Source of the DNA: Pseudomonadota bacterium
GTDB lineage: Bacteria > Pseudomonadota > Gammaproteobacteria > Steroidobacterales > Steroidobacteraceae
Assembly (NCBI GenBank): GCA_016720075.1
Contig: JADJXW010000001.1
Location: forward strand, 1 to 64,000
DNA length: 64,000 nucleotides
Direction of reading: 5' to 3'
Numbering within the stretch: the first letter of the stretch is position 1; every line of letters begins with the position of its first letter. A program made the position numbers and the translations under genes. A model generated the notes under the pieces. The model had not been told where the DNA came from, searched no databases, and was given only the letters and a program-made list of their open reading frames with translations. This document shows positions 48,528 through 56,372 of the stretch, piece after piece.

Positions 48528-49175
48528 ATGGCGAACAAAACTAAGGTCATTTTGGTTTCCGCAATCACTGCAGCAGTGCTCTCCGCGGGCGCTAGCGCAG
48601 CTGACAAGAAGTCCGAGATACGCTCGGCCTTTGATCTCACCTCAATCGCTCTGCAGAAATCTGCTGCGAATGGAATCATCGGTACAGGCGCTGAAGGCGA
48701 AGGCATCATCGGCACCGGAGTCGACGGTGAAGGCATCATCGGCACGGGTGCTGAAGGCGAAGGCATCATCGGTACAGGTGTCGACGGCACGGGCATCATC
48801 GGCACCGGCGCTGATGGCGAAGGCATCATCGGTACAGGTACTGAAAGCGAAGGCATCATCGGTACTGGCGCTGAAGGCGAAGGCATCATCGGCACCGGCG
48901 TTGACGGCGAAGGCATCATCGGAACGGGCGCTGAGAACGAAGGCATCATCGGCACCGGCGTCTATAGCGATGGCATCATCGGTGCGGGTGTCGACGGCAC
49001 GGGAATCATCGGCACGGGTGCTGAAAGCGAAGGCATCATTGGCACCGGCCTGACCAGCGACGGCATTATTGGTACCGGCACCGACGGCGCTGGCATCATC
49101 GGCACGGGTGGTGTGGCAGAGGGAATTATCGGAACCGGCGCAGTCCGACCCGCTGGTATCATCGGCACCGGCTGA
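48528..49175 (+). CDS. Secreted GIIGTG decapeptide-repeat protein
   Basis: 215 residues from ATG 48528 with GGGAG 12-16 bases upstream. Residues 1-25 are a Sec signal peptide (KVILVSAITAAVLSAGASA/A). A short linker (SEIRSAFDLTSIALQKSAAN) follows. From residue 49 to the last residue the protein is 16 consecutive units of GIIGTG plus four variable, mostly acidic residues (AEGE, VDGE, VDGT, ESE-type), closed by a 17th GIIGTG. One unit has Ala for Thr (GIIGAG); the last full unit is one residue longer. No Cys, no sorting signal. I do not know this as a characterised family. The acidic, glycine-rich repeats could form a calcium-dependent or amyloid-like beta structure at the cell surface; this is speculation. 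It sits between DUF6502-like genes and has its own promoter region and terminator. Confidence 0.85.
   Translation: MANKTKVILVSAITAAVLSAGASAADKKSEIRSAFDLTSIALQKSAANGIIGTGAEGEGIIGTGVDGEGIIGTGAEGEGIIGTGVDGTGIIGTGADGEGIIGTGTESEGIIGTGAEGEGIIGTGVDGEGIIGTGAENEGIIGTGVYSDGIIGAGVDGTGIIGTGAESEGIIGTGLTSDGIIGTGTDGAGIIGTGGVAEGIIGTGAVRPAGIIGTG
48672..49172 (+). repeat. Tandem 30-base coding repeat (GIIGTGxxxx)
   Basis: Seventeen units at 30-base spacing, each beginning GGCATCATCGGYAC or a close variant (GGAATCATC, GGCATTATT). The GIIGTG codons are highly conserved while the four following codons vary. Synonymous third-base differences among units suggest selection on the protein rather than very recent duplication. 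Confidence 0.9.
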
Positions 49176-49200
49176 TCCAGCGCGGACTTTGATGACGTGA

Positions 49201-49225
49201 AACGCCGCCTTCGGGCGGCGTTTTC
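49201..49225 (+). terminator. Rho-independent terminator after the GIIGTG repeat gene
   Basis: A nine-pair perfect stem (AACGCCGCC with GGCGGCGTT) around a TTCG loop, followed by TTCG and a T-rich end. It begins 25 bases after the stop codon. Confidence 0.85.
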
Positions 49226-49339
49226 GTTACGAGGGTGCATTTCTTCATGTTCCCGTTAAGAATTGCGATGGATCAGACCAGGGCAATTGCGGCATAGAAC
49301 TCGTATGCAAACTGGCGCGCAAATCAATTCTCTCAAACG

Positions 49340-50113
49340 GTGAAAAATACACCTACCAAGAATGCTGCTTTGGTCGAATTCTTGACGGAATTCGCGAAGT
49401 ACATGATTTCATCGGGCGTATCACTTGCAGAGTTTCAATCAGCAGCAAGGGCAGCGTTCCTGCAAGCGGCCATGAGCCGTGCGCGCCTGCGCAATTCTCG
49501 TGTCAATCAATCTGCGCTCGCCGCAATTACTGGTCTAAATCGGTCGCAGGTTCGGGTGGTATTGCAGGAATTAGAAGACGGACCCATTCCGCAATCGAGC
49601 AGATTGGTCGAGGTGCTCGAAGCTTGGCAGTCCGACCCCCAATTTGCCTCTGCCGCTGGGACGGAGCTCCGGCTTCCAATACGAGGAGACCGGCGGAGCT
49701 TTTCGGTCTTGGTGCAGAAGTACTGCGGTGACGTCTCATACAAGGCTCTCTTGGTCGAGCTCAAGAAACTCAGTTACGTCCAGATACAGGGCGTGGATGT
49801 AGTTCTGACTCCGCGCGGGCAGGAGCACTTCGAGCCTCGCGAGATTAGACAGCTATCCTCCGGCTTGGCCTTCGCACTACGGAACGAAGCGCCTATCAAT
49901 GCCGACATGGGTGTCGTTACTGCAGAAGCCGTATACAAGACGCCATCTCCAAAATCCCGACTTCTAATCAAAAAACGTCTCGTTCAAAGTACAAAAGCGT
50001 TTGCAGCGGAACTACGTGCCGCAGGAGAAGCTGAGGCGTCAAAATCTCGCAACGGAGCAAAACGGAAGACAAGGTCAAGCATCTTTGTGCTGACTATCGA
50101 TCAAGGTGAGTAA
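49340..50113 (+). CDS. DUF6502-like protein, copy 2
   Basis: 257 residues from GTG 49340. It has the same N-terminal pattern as copy 1: EFAKYMISSGVSLAEFQSAA, FLQAAMSRARLRNSRVNQSA, then a clear helix-turn-helix-like LAAITGLNRSQVRVVLQELE. A central segment (VLEAWQSDPQFASAAGTELR) is shared in form with copy 3 (LRAWHRDAAYLDDLANPV). The C-terminus is basic (SKSRNGAKRKTRSS). Cytoplasmic by appearance. Function unknown; the winged-HTH-like middle suggests DNA binding. Its GC content is lower than that of the window's housekeeping genes. Copy 3 follows after 31 bases. Confidence 0.7.
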   Translation: MKNTPTKNAALVEFLTEFAKYMISSGVSLAEFQSAARAAFLQAAMSRARLRNSRVNQSALAAITGLNRSQVRVVLQELEDGPIPQSSRLVEVLEAWQSDPQFASAAGTELRLPIRGDRRSFSVLVQKYCGDVSYKALLVELKKLSYVQIQGVDVVLTPRGQEHFEPREIRQLSSGLAFALRNEAPINADMGVVTAEAVYKTPSPKSRLLIKKRLVQSTKAFAAELRAAGEAEASKSRNGAKRKTRSSIFVLTIDQGE

Positions 50114-50144
50114 GGTCACGGTATGACGTCAAAGGGACATCGTC

Positions 50145-50926
50145 ATGAAAGGTTCTAGTGCAATTCCAAAAGAGCTAATGGACAGCTTGGTGCTATCCAT
50201 AGTCTCCTTCTTGAACAGGGCGGGAATGCAGCCGGCTGACATCGAGGTTTCCTTTCTCGCTGGACTGCGAGACTTGTCTGGCAAGAACGAAAGGAGTGGG
50301 AAGAGGGGCGGAGACGTACTGCGCCTATTGGATGCGACACTATTGCCGGAGCAGTCCTCCGGGCATGGCACCGAGACGCGGCGTATCTCGACGACCTCGC
50401 AAACCCGGTGCCTCTATCGATGTCAGGCAGGGGAAGGTCCCTTACTACTCTTATCAGAAACCAGGATTCTCAGGCCGATGCCGCTAGTCTGATAGCTGCT
50501 ATGCAAAGAACTCGTTTGATTAGGAAGACCAGCAATGGACGCTATCTTCCGAACACAAGCGCTGCAACCATTAGTCAAATGCATCCTTTTGCGGTGGACC
50601 ATGTTGTAAAGACGGTGCTTCGCCTCGTCGAAACGGTTACGCGAAATATGCGTTTAGTGAATTCGAATCACTCCCTAGTGGAGCGTTATGCTCACATTCC
50701 CGACTTGGACGCGAATGAAGCGAAGGCCTTCTCTGAGTTTTCTCGGCAACAAGGAGCCGCTTGTTTGGAGGCCATAGAGGATTGGCTTGAGGCTAGACGG
50801 AAAAGCAAACCTCGGACAGCGCCTAGGAGAGATCCTCTCTGGTGCTGGGATGCATGTTTCGCCTACCTGGAGCAACCGCCAGAAAATGAAGAGTCGCAGA
50901 CCTTCAATGAAAAAGACCCCGGCTAG
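50145..50926 (+). CDS. DUF6502-like protein, copy 3 (frameshifted)
   Basis: About 260 residues from ATG 50145, with AAAGGGA upstream. The first part (LVLSIVSFLNRAGMQPADIE, LRLLDATLLPEQ) breaks at about 50350. The continuation in another frame (VLRAWHRDAAYLDDLANPV, RLIRKTSNGRYLPNT, AVDHVVKTVLRLVETVTRNM) ends with TAG at 50926. One missing or extra base restores a protein of the same length as copy 2. The last 250 bases overlap, on the opposite strand, an extended reading frame of fadD. Function unknown; presumed cytoplasmic regulator like its neighbours. Confidence 0.65.
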
Positions 50927-52582
50927 CTTCTTCTCGCGCAGCGCGCGCCGGATAATCTTCCCGACATTGCTCTTCGGCAGTTCTGTCCTGAAGTAGACAT
51001 GGCGCGGCACCTTGTACGAAGTCAGGTGCTGGCGCAGGTGGTCGATCACCTGTTCCGCCGTCAGCGTCGGATCCTTGCGTACCACGTATAGCGCAACGAC
51101 CTCGCCGGAGCGTTCATCAGGCTCCGCCACCGCACCGGCTTCGAAGACCCCAGGGTGCCTGACGGCAACGTCCTCGACTTCGTTCGGATACACCTTGAAT
51201 CCGGACACCGTGATCATGTCCTTCTTGCGATCCTCCAGGAACACGAAGCCGCGCTCGTTGACGCGTCCGATGTCTCCCGTGCGTAGCCACCCGCCGGGCA
51301 GCATGACCTGCGCGGTTTCATCGGGGCGTTGCCAATAGCCCTTCATCACCTGGGGCCCGCGGACGCAGATCTCGCCGGACTGATTGATGCCCAGTTCATT
51401 GCCGGCGTCATCGCGGATCGAGACATCGGTGGAGGGGGCAGGCAGACCGACGGTGCCCGTGAACTCTCGATCGGCAAGGCGGCAAACGGTCACGATTGGC
51501 GATGCCTCGGTGAGGCCCCAGCCCTGGCTCAATGGGCACCCGGTGAGCTTCTGCCAGCGCTCAGCGACAGCCGCCTGCACGGCCATGCCACCACCCACGC
51601 AGGCGTACAGCTTGCTGAAATCCACGTGCTCGAAGCCGGGCGTGTTCATCAGCGAATTGAACAGCGTGTTCACGCCGAGGAACACATTCGGAGGCCGTTT
51701 GCGCAGCGTCTTCACGAACCCGGGGAAATCACGTGGATTAGGCACCATCACGCCAGTGCCGCCAGCGAGCATGAACAGCCAGCAGTTCGCGGTGAGCGAA
51801 AAGATGTGGTACAGCGGCAGCGCGATGTAGAACACGGCGTGTTCGATGGTGGTCTGGTGGAACCACGCGTAGGCCTGCAGCACGTTGGAGACCATGTTGC
51901 CGTGCGAGAGCATGGCGCCCTTGGCCACGCCGGTGGTGCCGCCGGTGTATTGCAGGTACGCCAGGTCGTCATGCGTGAGCACAACGGGCTTCGGGCGCTG
52001 CCCCTCATGGGCGCGCAGCGTCGCCTTGAATCGCACTGCATCCGGAATGTTCCACTCCGGTACCTTGCGCTTCACATGCCGCAGCGCGAAATCCACCACC
52101 GCGCCCTTCAGCGGCGAGAGCAACTCGCCCACGCTGGCAACCAGCACGTGCTTCACCTGCGTCTGCGTCCGCACCGCCTGCACCACATGGCAGAAGTTCT
52201 CGAGGACCACGATGGCCGTGGCGCCGGAATCCTTGAGCTGGTGCAGCAGTTCATCCGCGGTGTACAGCGGGTTGGTGTTAACCACCACCATGCCGGCGCG
52301 CAGCGCGCCGAACATCGCGATGGGGTACTGCAGCACGTTGGGCAGCATCAGCGCGATGCGATCGCCCTTCACGCAGCCCTGGGCTTGCAGCCAGCACGCA
52401 AAGGCCGCCGAGAGATGATCGATCTCGGCATAGGTCATGCCGCGGCCCATCAGTTCGTAGGCCACGTGCTCGGCATGCCGGACCAGCGAATCGTCGGCCA
52501 TGGCCACCAGCGATGTGTACTGCGACGAGTCGATCTCGTGGGGAACGCCCGGGGGATATTCCTTCAGCCAGATTCTTTCCAT
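50675..52582 (-). CDS. fadD: Long-chain acyl-CoA synthetase
   Basis: 635 residues as read; about 550 belong to the family. ATP/AMP motif YLQYTGGTTGVAKGAMLSHG, acyl-binding and adenylation motifs GWGLTEASPIVTV and GWLRTGDIGRVNERGFVFLE, and KVYPNEVEDV. The conserved C-terminus SNVGKIIRRALREKK falls at about 50925-50960; the remaining 80 residues to 50675 do not look like FadD and lie opposite the DUF6502-like copy 3. The normal stop seems to have been lost at the edge of the low-GC patch. It activates fatty acids to acyl-CoA at the inner membrane. Downstream of tesA by 4 bases on the same strand, so one operon. Confidence 0.9.
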   Translation of the reverse strand: MERIWLKEYPPGVPHEIDSSQYTSLVAMADDSLVRHAEHVAYELMGRGMTYAEIDHLSAAFACWLQAQGCVKGDRIALMLPNVLQYPIAMFGALRAGMVVVNTNPLYTADELLHQLKDSGATAIVVLENFCHVVQAVRTQTQVKHVLVASVGELLSPLKGAVVDFALRHVKRKVPEWNIPDAVRFKATLRAHEGQRPKPVVLTHDDLAYLQYTGGTTGVAKGAMLSHGNMVSNVLQAYAWFHQTTIEHAVFYIALPLYHIFSLTANCWLFMLAGGTGVMVPNPRDFPGFVKTLRKRPPNVFLGVNTLFNSLMNTPGFEHVDFSKLYACVGGGMAVQAAVAERWQKLTGCPLSQGWGLTEASPIVTVCRLADREFTGTVGLPAPSTDVSIRDDAGNELGINQSGEICVRGPQVMKGYWQRPDETAQVMLPGGWLRTGDIGRVNERGFVFLEDRKKDMITVSGFKVYPNEVEDVAVRHPGVFEAGAVAEPDERSGEVVALYVVRKDPTLTAEQVIDHLRQHLTSYKVPRHVYFRTELPKSNVGKIIRRALREKKLAGVFFIEGLRLFIFWRLLQVGETCIPAPERISPRRCPRFAFPSSLKPILYGLQTSGSLLPRKLREGLRFIRVQVGNVSITLH

Positions 52583-52586
52583 GGAA

Positions 52587-53207
52587 TCAGCGCTCCAGCA
52601 GCGGCTTCAATGCGGGCCAGACATTGGCCAGCACCAGGGGTTGACCCTGCGCATTGGGATGCAGGCCATCGGGCTGCATGAATCGCTCATCGAGCGCGAT
52701 GCCCTCGAGCAGGAAGGGCAGCAGCGGCGCTTTCTTCTCTTTGGCCAGCCCGGCGTAGATATCGCCGAAGGCCTGCGTGTATTGAGGGCCGTAGTTGGGC
52801 GGTATGCGAATTCCCAGCAGCAGCACCTTGGCGCCGCTGCGACGGATTGCATCCATCATGAAGGCGAGGTTGTCGCGGGTTTCCTTCACGGGCAGGCCGC
52901 GCAGTCCATCGTTGGCCCCGAGTTCGAGCAGCACCAGCCTGGGCTTGTGCTGAGTCAGGGCGCGCTGGATGCGGTTGCGGCCGCCGCTGGTGGTTTCGCC
53001 GCTGACGCTGGCATTCACCACCCGGTAACCGTAACCTTGGGATTGAAGCCGCCGCTGCAGCTGGGCCACCCAGCCCTGTTCGGCCTGCAATCCGTACGCT
53101 GCACTCAGGCTGTCTCCGAAGACCAGCAGGGTCCGCTCGCCGGTTGCGGCGCTGGCGGCGGTGCAGGTCATCCACAGCGCAAAGAGCAGAAACCGGATGG
53201 AGCGCAA
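52587..53207 (-). CDS. tesA: Periplasmic thioesterase I / lysophospholipase (SGNH hydrolase)
   Basis: About 206 residues from TTG 53207 (LRSIRFLLFALWMTCTAASA), giving a signal peptide. SGNH blocks: I VFGDSLSAAYGL with the nucleophile Ser, II SVSGETTSGG, III ELGANDGLRG, V DGLHPNAQG with catalytic Asp and His. It hydrolyses acyl-CoA, aryl and lyso-phospholipid esters. Its 5' end overlaps by 11 bases the divergent ybbA gene, the same divergent tesA | ybbA order as in E. coli. It is followed by fadD. Confidence 0.92.
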   Translation of the reverse strand: MRSIRFLLFALWMTCTAASAATGERTLLVFGDSLSAAYGLQAEQGWVAQLQRRLQSQGYGYRVVNASVSGETTSGGRNRIQRALTQHKPRLVLLELGANDGLRGLPVKETRDNLAFMMDAIRRSGAKVLLLGIRIPPNYGPQYTQAFGDIYAGLAKEKKAPLLPFLLEGIALDERFMQPDGLHPNAQGQPLVLANVWPALKPLLER

Positions 53208-53871
53208 AATTGTTCTCGAAGCCAAGGAGCTGACGCGCAAGGTTAGCAGTCCCGAGGGCGAACTGACCATTGTGGACGGCGTATCGCTGGCGATCGGCGC
53301 CGGCGAATCCGTTGCGCTGGTCGGCGCTTCCGGCGCAGGCAAATCCACGGTGCTCGCGATGCTGGCGGGGCTCGACCTGCCCACCTCCGGGCGCATCTGG
53401 CTCGATGGCCGGGAACTGACTGGCATGGACGAAGACGCGCGCGCGCGGCTGCGCGCCGACCGGGTGGGGTTCGTGTTCCAGGCCTTTCACCTGGTGCCCT
53501 CGCTCACGGCGCTCGAGAACGTGATGCTGCCGATGGAGCTCACCGGCCGCAGCGACGCCCGCCAGGCCGCGCACGAGATCCTGCAGCGCGTTGGCCTGGG
53601 CGCCCGCGAGGGGCACTATCCGCGGCAGCTCTCCGGCGGTGAGCAGCAGCGCGTGGCGCTGGCTCGCGCCTCGGTCACGCGCCCGGCCGTGCTCTTTGCC
53701 GATGAACCCACCGGCAACCTCGACACCGCCACCGGCGCCAGCATCTGCCAGCTGCTCTTCGACCTGAATCGCGAATTCAACACCACGCTGGTGCTGGTGA
53801 CGCACGACACCACGCTGGCCGCGCGCTGCGACCGCATCCTGACCATGGCCGCCGGCAGGCTGGTGACATGA
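53197..53871 (+). CDS. ybbA: ABC transporter ATP-binding protein YbbA
   Basis: 224 residues from ATG 53197 (MERKIVLEAKELTRKVSSPE). LolD/MacB-type ATPase: Walker A LVGASGAGKST, Q-loop VFQAFHLVPSLTALENVMLP, signature LSGGEQQRVALARA, Walker B VLFADEPTGNLD, and H-loop LVTHD. It energises the permease YbbP; the natural substrate of the complex is not established. It overlaps ybbP by four bases and is divergent from tesA. Confidence 0.94.
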   Translation: MERKIVLEAKELTRKVSSPEGELTIVDGVSLAIGAGESVALVGASGAGKSTVLAMLAGLDLPTSGRIWLDGRELTGMDEDARARLRADRVGFVFQAFHLVPSLTALENVMLPMELTGRSDARQAAHEILQRVGLGAREGHYPRQLSGGEQQRVALARASVTRPAVLFADEPTGNLDTATGASICQLLFDLNREFNTTLVLVTHDTTLAARCDRILTMAAGRLVT

Positions 53872-56372
53872 GCAGCCGTCGCGCGGCCGTGCTGCTCGGG
53901 CTGCGCTCGCTGGGTCGCGAATGGCGATCGGGCGACCTGGCGGTGCTGTTCATCGCGCTGTTCGTGGCGGTGGCTGCGCTCACGGGCGTGGGGTTCCTCG
54001 TCGACCGCATCGATCGGGCCATGCAGCTTCAGGCCAGCGAGGTGCTGGCCGCCGACCTGCGACTCACCTCTCCCGACCAGATCAGCACCACCTACGAAAC
54101 CGAGGCCGACAGGCGCAACCTTCTTCACGCGCGAGCCGCGCAGTTGATTTCGGTGGTGCTGAAGGACGAGGCCACCCAGCTGACGAACGTGCATGTGGTC
54201 ACCGCCGGCTATCCATTGCGTGGCACGGTGCGGGTTTCAGATCGCCCCTTCGGCGCGCCCCAGGCCGCACAGGGCGTGCCGGCCCCCGGGGAATGCTGGC
54301 CGGATTCGCGGGTGCTGGCTGCGCTGGGCGCGCAGGTGGGCGATGTGGTGAACGTGGGCGCGGCGCCTCTGCGGGTCACGCGTGTGCTGATCTCGCGGCC
54401 CGACCAGGGATCGGGATTCGTGGATCTTGCGCCCTCGCTGCTGATGAATGAGGCGGATCTGCCTGCCACGCAACTCATCCAGCCGGGCAGTCGCGTGCGT
54501 TACGCGGCGCTGTTCGCGGGTGACCGCCGGGCGGCAGACTCGTTCAGCCTCTGGTTGCAGAAGAACAAGAAGCCCGCGGAGCGACTGGGCGACATCGCCA
54601 CGATCAGTCCCGAGGTGGGCAGCGCCACGCGCCGCGCCGGGCGCTTCCTGGCCATCGCAAGCCTCGTCAGCGTGCTGCTGTGCGCGGTGGCCATTGCGAT
54701 GACGGCGCGCCGCTATGTGCAGCGGCACCTCGACCTGGCGGCGCTGCTGAAGACCATTGGCGCCTCACGCGCCGATGTGCTGTGGGTGTGCCTGACGCAG
54801 CTCATCTGCATCGCGATCACCGCGACGTTATTCGGGTCGCTTGCCGGCTTTGGCGCGCAGTTCGCGCTGCTTGCCGTGGTGGGTGACCTGATCGCCACCG
54901 AACTGCCACCGCCCGGTTTCATGCCGGTGCTGCTGGGCTTTGCCGCGGCGCTGCTGCTGCTCGTGGGGTTCGCGCTGCCTTCGATGCTGCGACTGGCGCG
55001 CGTGCCGGCCATGCGCGTGCTGCGCCGGGACATGGGCCCGCCGCCGCTGGGCGCAGTGCTTGCCTTCGTGCCGGCGCTGCTGGCCGTGGCGCTGCTGGTC
55101 ATGCAGGTGTCGGGCGACATGCGCATGGCGTTGGGATTCGTGGCGGGGCTGGGCGCCGCGGCGCTGTCGCTGATGGCCGTGGCGCTGCTGCTGGTGGCCG
55201 GCGTGGCGCGACTGCGGGGCCGGCTGGGCGTGGCGTGGCGCTATGGCGCGGCGAACCTGGCGCGGCGCCGCGCCGAGAGCGTGGTGCAGATCGTCTCGCT
55301 GGGGCTGGGGCTTTCGGCGCTGCTGCTGCTGACCATCCTGCGCGGCAATCTTGTCGATGACTGGCGTGCGCGCGTGCCGCAGAACGCGCCGAACTATTTC
55401 TTCGTGAACATCCCGACTCAGGATCGCGAGGATTTCCGCGGCATGCTGTCGGCCGACGGCGGCACGCTGTCGCGCATGCTGCCGATGATCAGGGGCCGGA
55501 TGACGCAGATCAACGGCGAGCCCGTGGCCGCGCGGCGCTTCGTCGATGGTCGCCGTGGCGAGGGCCTCGCTGGCCGCGAGCAGAACCTCACCTGGTCCGC
55601 CGAGATCGGCCCCGACAACCGCATCACCGAAGGCCACTGGTTCACCGCGGAGGAGGCCGGCCAGCCGCTGGTTTCCGTGGCCACCGACATGCAGGAATCC
55701 ATCGGCCTGAAACTGGGCGACAAGCTCACCTTCGACATCGCCGGCGAAACCTTCGAAACCACCATTTCCAGCTTCCGCGAAGTGCAGTGGGACAGCCTGC
55801 AGCCGAACTTCTTCCTGATGTTCCCGCCGGGGCTGCTGGAGGGCGCTGCAGGCACGTGGATGGCAAGCGCGCAATACCGGCCCACGGATCCGGGCACGAT
55901 CGCATCGCTGGTGCGCCGCTTCCCCAGTGTTTCCATCTTCGACATGGACGACCTGCTGGGCCAGGTGCGATCCATCATCGACAAGGCGGTGCTCGCGGTG
56001 CAGGGCGTGTTCATCTTCACGCTGCTGGCCGGCATCGTGGTGCTGCTGGCCGCCGTACAGGTCACTCGCGACGAGCGCCGCTACGAAAGCGCGATGCTGC
56101 GCACGTTGGGCGCGCAGCGGCGCACCGTGGTGGCAGGCGTGATGCTGGAGTTCCTGCTGATCGGCTCGCTGGCCGGCATCATGGCTTCGGCCGCGGCTTC
56201 CATCGGCAGCTATTTCGTGTCCACGCGGCTGCTGGAAATCCCGTTCCGTCCGGATCCGCTGATCTGGATCGGCGGCGCGCTGGGCGGCGCGCTGCTGGTC
56301 TGCATCGCCGGCTACATCGCCACGCGCAGCGCGCTGCTGCAGCCGCCGATGTCTACACTGCGCTATGGCTGA
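53868..56372 (+). CDS. ybbP: ABC transporter permease YbbP (FtsX family)
   Basis: 834 residues. Ten hydrophobic segments are expected: one at the start (DLAVLFIALFVAVAALTGVG), FtsX domain 1 (FLAIASLVSVLLCAVAIAMT to MLRLARVPAMRVLRRD), a central pair, and FtsX domain 2 (VFIFTLLAGIVVLLAAVQVT to LVCIAGYIATRSALL). Large MacB-like periplasmic domains lie between them. The reading frame is unbroken. Forms an exporter or mechanotransmitter with YbbA. Overlaps ybbA (4 bases) and the metallophosphoesterase gene (8 bases). Confidence 0.93.
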   Translation: MSSRRAAVLLGLRSLGREWRSGDLAVLFIALFVAVAALTGVGFLVDRIDRAMQLQASEVLAADLRLTSPDQISTTYETEADRRNLLHARAAQLISVVLKDEATQLTNVHVVTAGYPLRGTVRVSDRPFGAPQAAQGVPAPGECWPDSRVLAALGAQVGDVVNVGAAPLRVTRVLISRPDQGSGFVDLAPSLLMNEADLPATQLIQPGSRVRYAALFAGDRRAADSFSLWLQKNKKPAERLGDIATISPEVGSATRRAGRFLAIASLVSVLLCAVAIAMTARRYVQRHLDLAALLKTIGASRADVLWVCLTQLICIAITATLFGSLAGFGAQFALLAVVGDLIATELPPPGFMPVLLGFAAALLLLVGFALPSMLRLARVPAMRVLRRDMGPPPLGAVLAFVPALLAVALLVMQVSGDMRMALGFVAGLGAAALSLMAVALLLVAGVARLRGRLGVAWRYGAANLARRRAESVVQIVSLGLGLSALLLLTILRGNLVDDWRARVPQNAPNYFFVNIPTQDREDFRGMLSADGGTLSRMLPMIRGRMTQINGEPVAARRFVDGRRGEGLAGREQNLTWSAEIGPDNRITEGHWFTAEEAGQPLVSVATDMQESIGLKLGDKLTFDIAGETFETTISSFREVQWDSLQPNFFLMFPPGLLEGAAGTWMASAQYRPTDPGTIASLVRRFPSVSIFDMDDLLGQVRSIIDKAVLAVQGVFIFTLLAGIVVLLAAVQVTRDERRYESAMLRTLGAQRRTVVAGVMLEFLLIGSLAGIMASAAASIGSYFVSTRLLEIPFRPDPLIWIGGALGGALLVCIAGYIATRSALLQPPMSTLRYG

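Noticed and set aside
48672..49172. CRISPR array
   Set aside because: The 30-base periodicity comes from in-frame coding repeats without unique spacers, inside a gene with signal peptide and terminator.
48672..49172. RTX calcium-binding nonapeptide repeats
   Set aside because: The unit is ten residues and lacks GGxGxDxUx, although glycine and acidic residues are shared.
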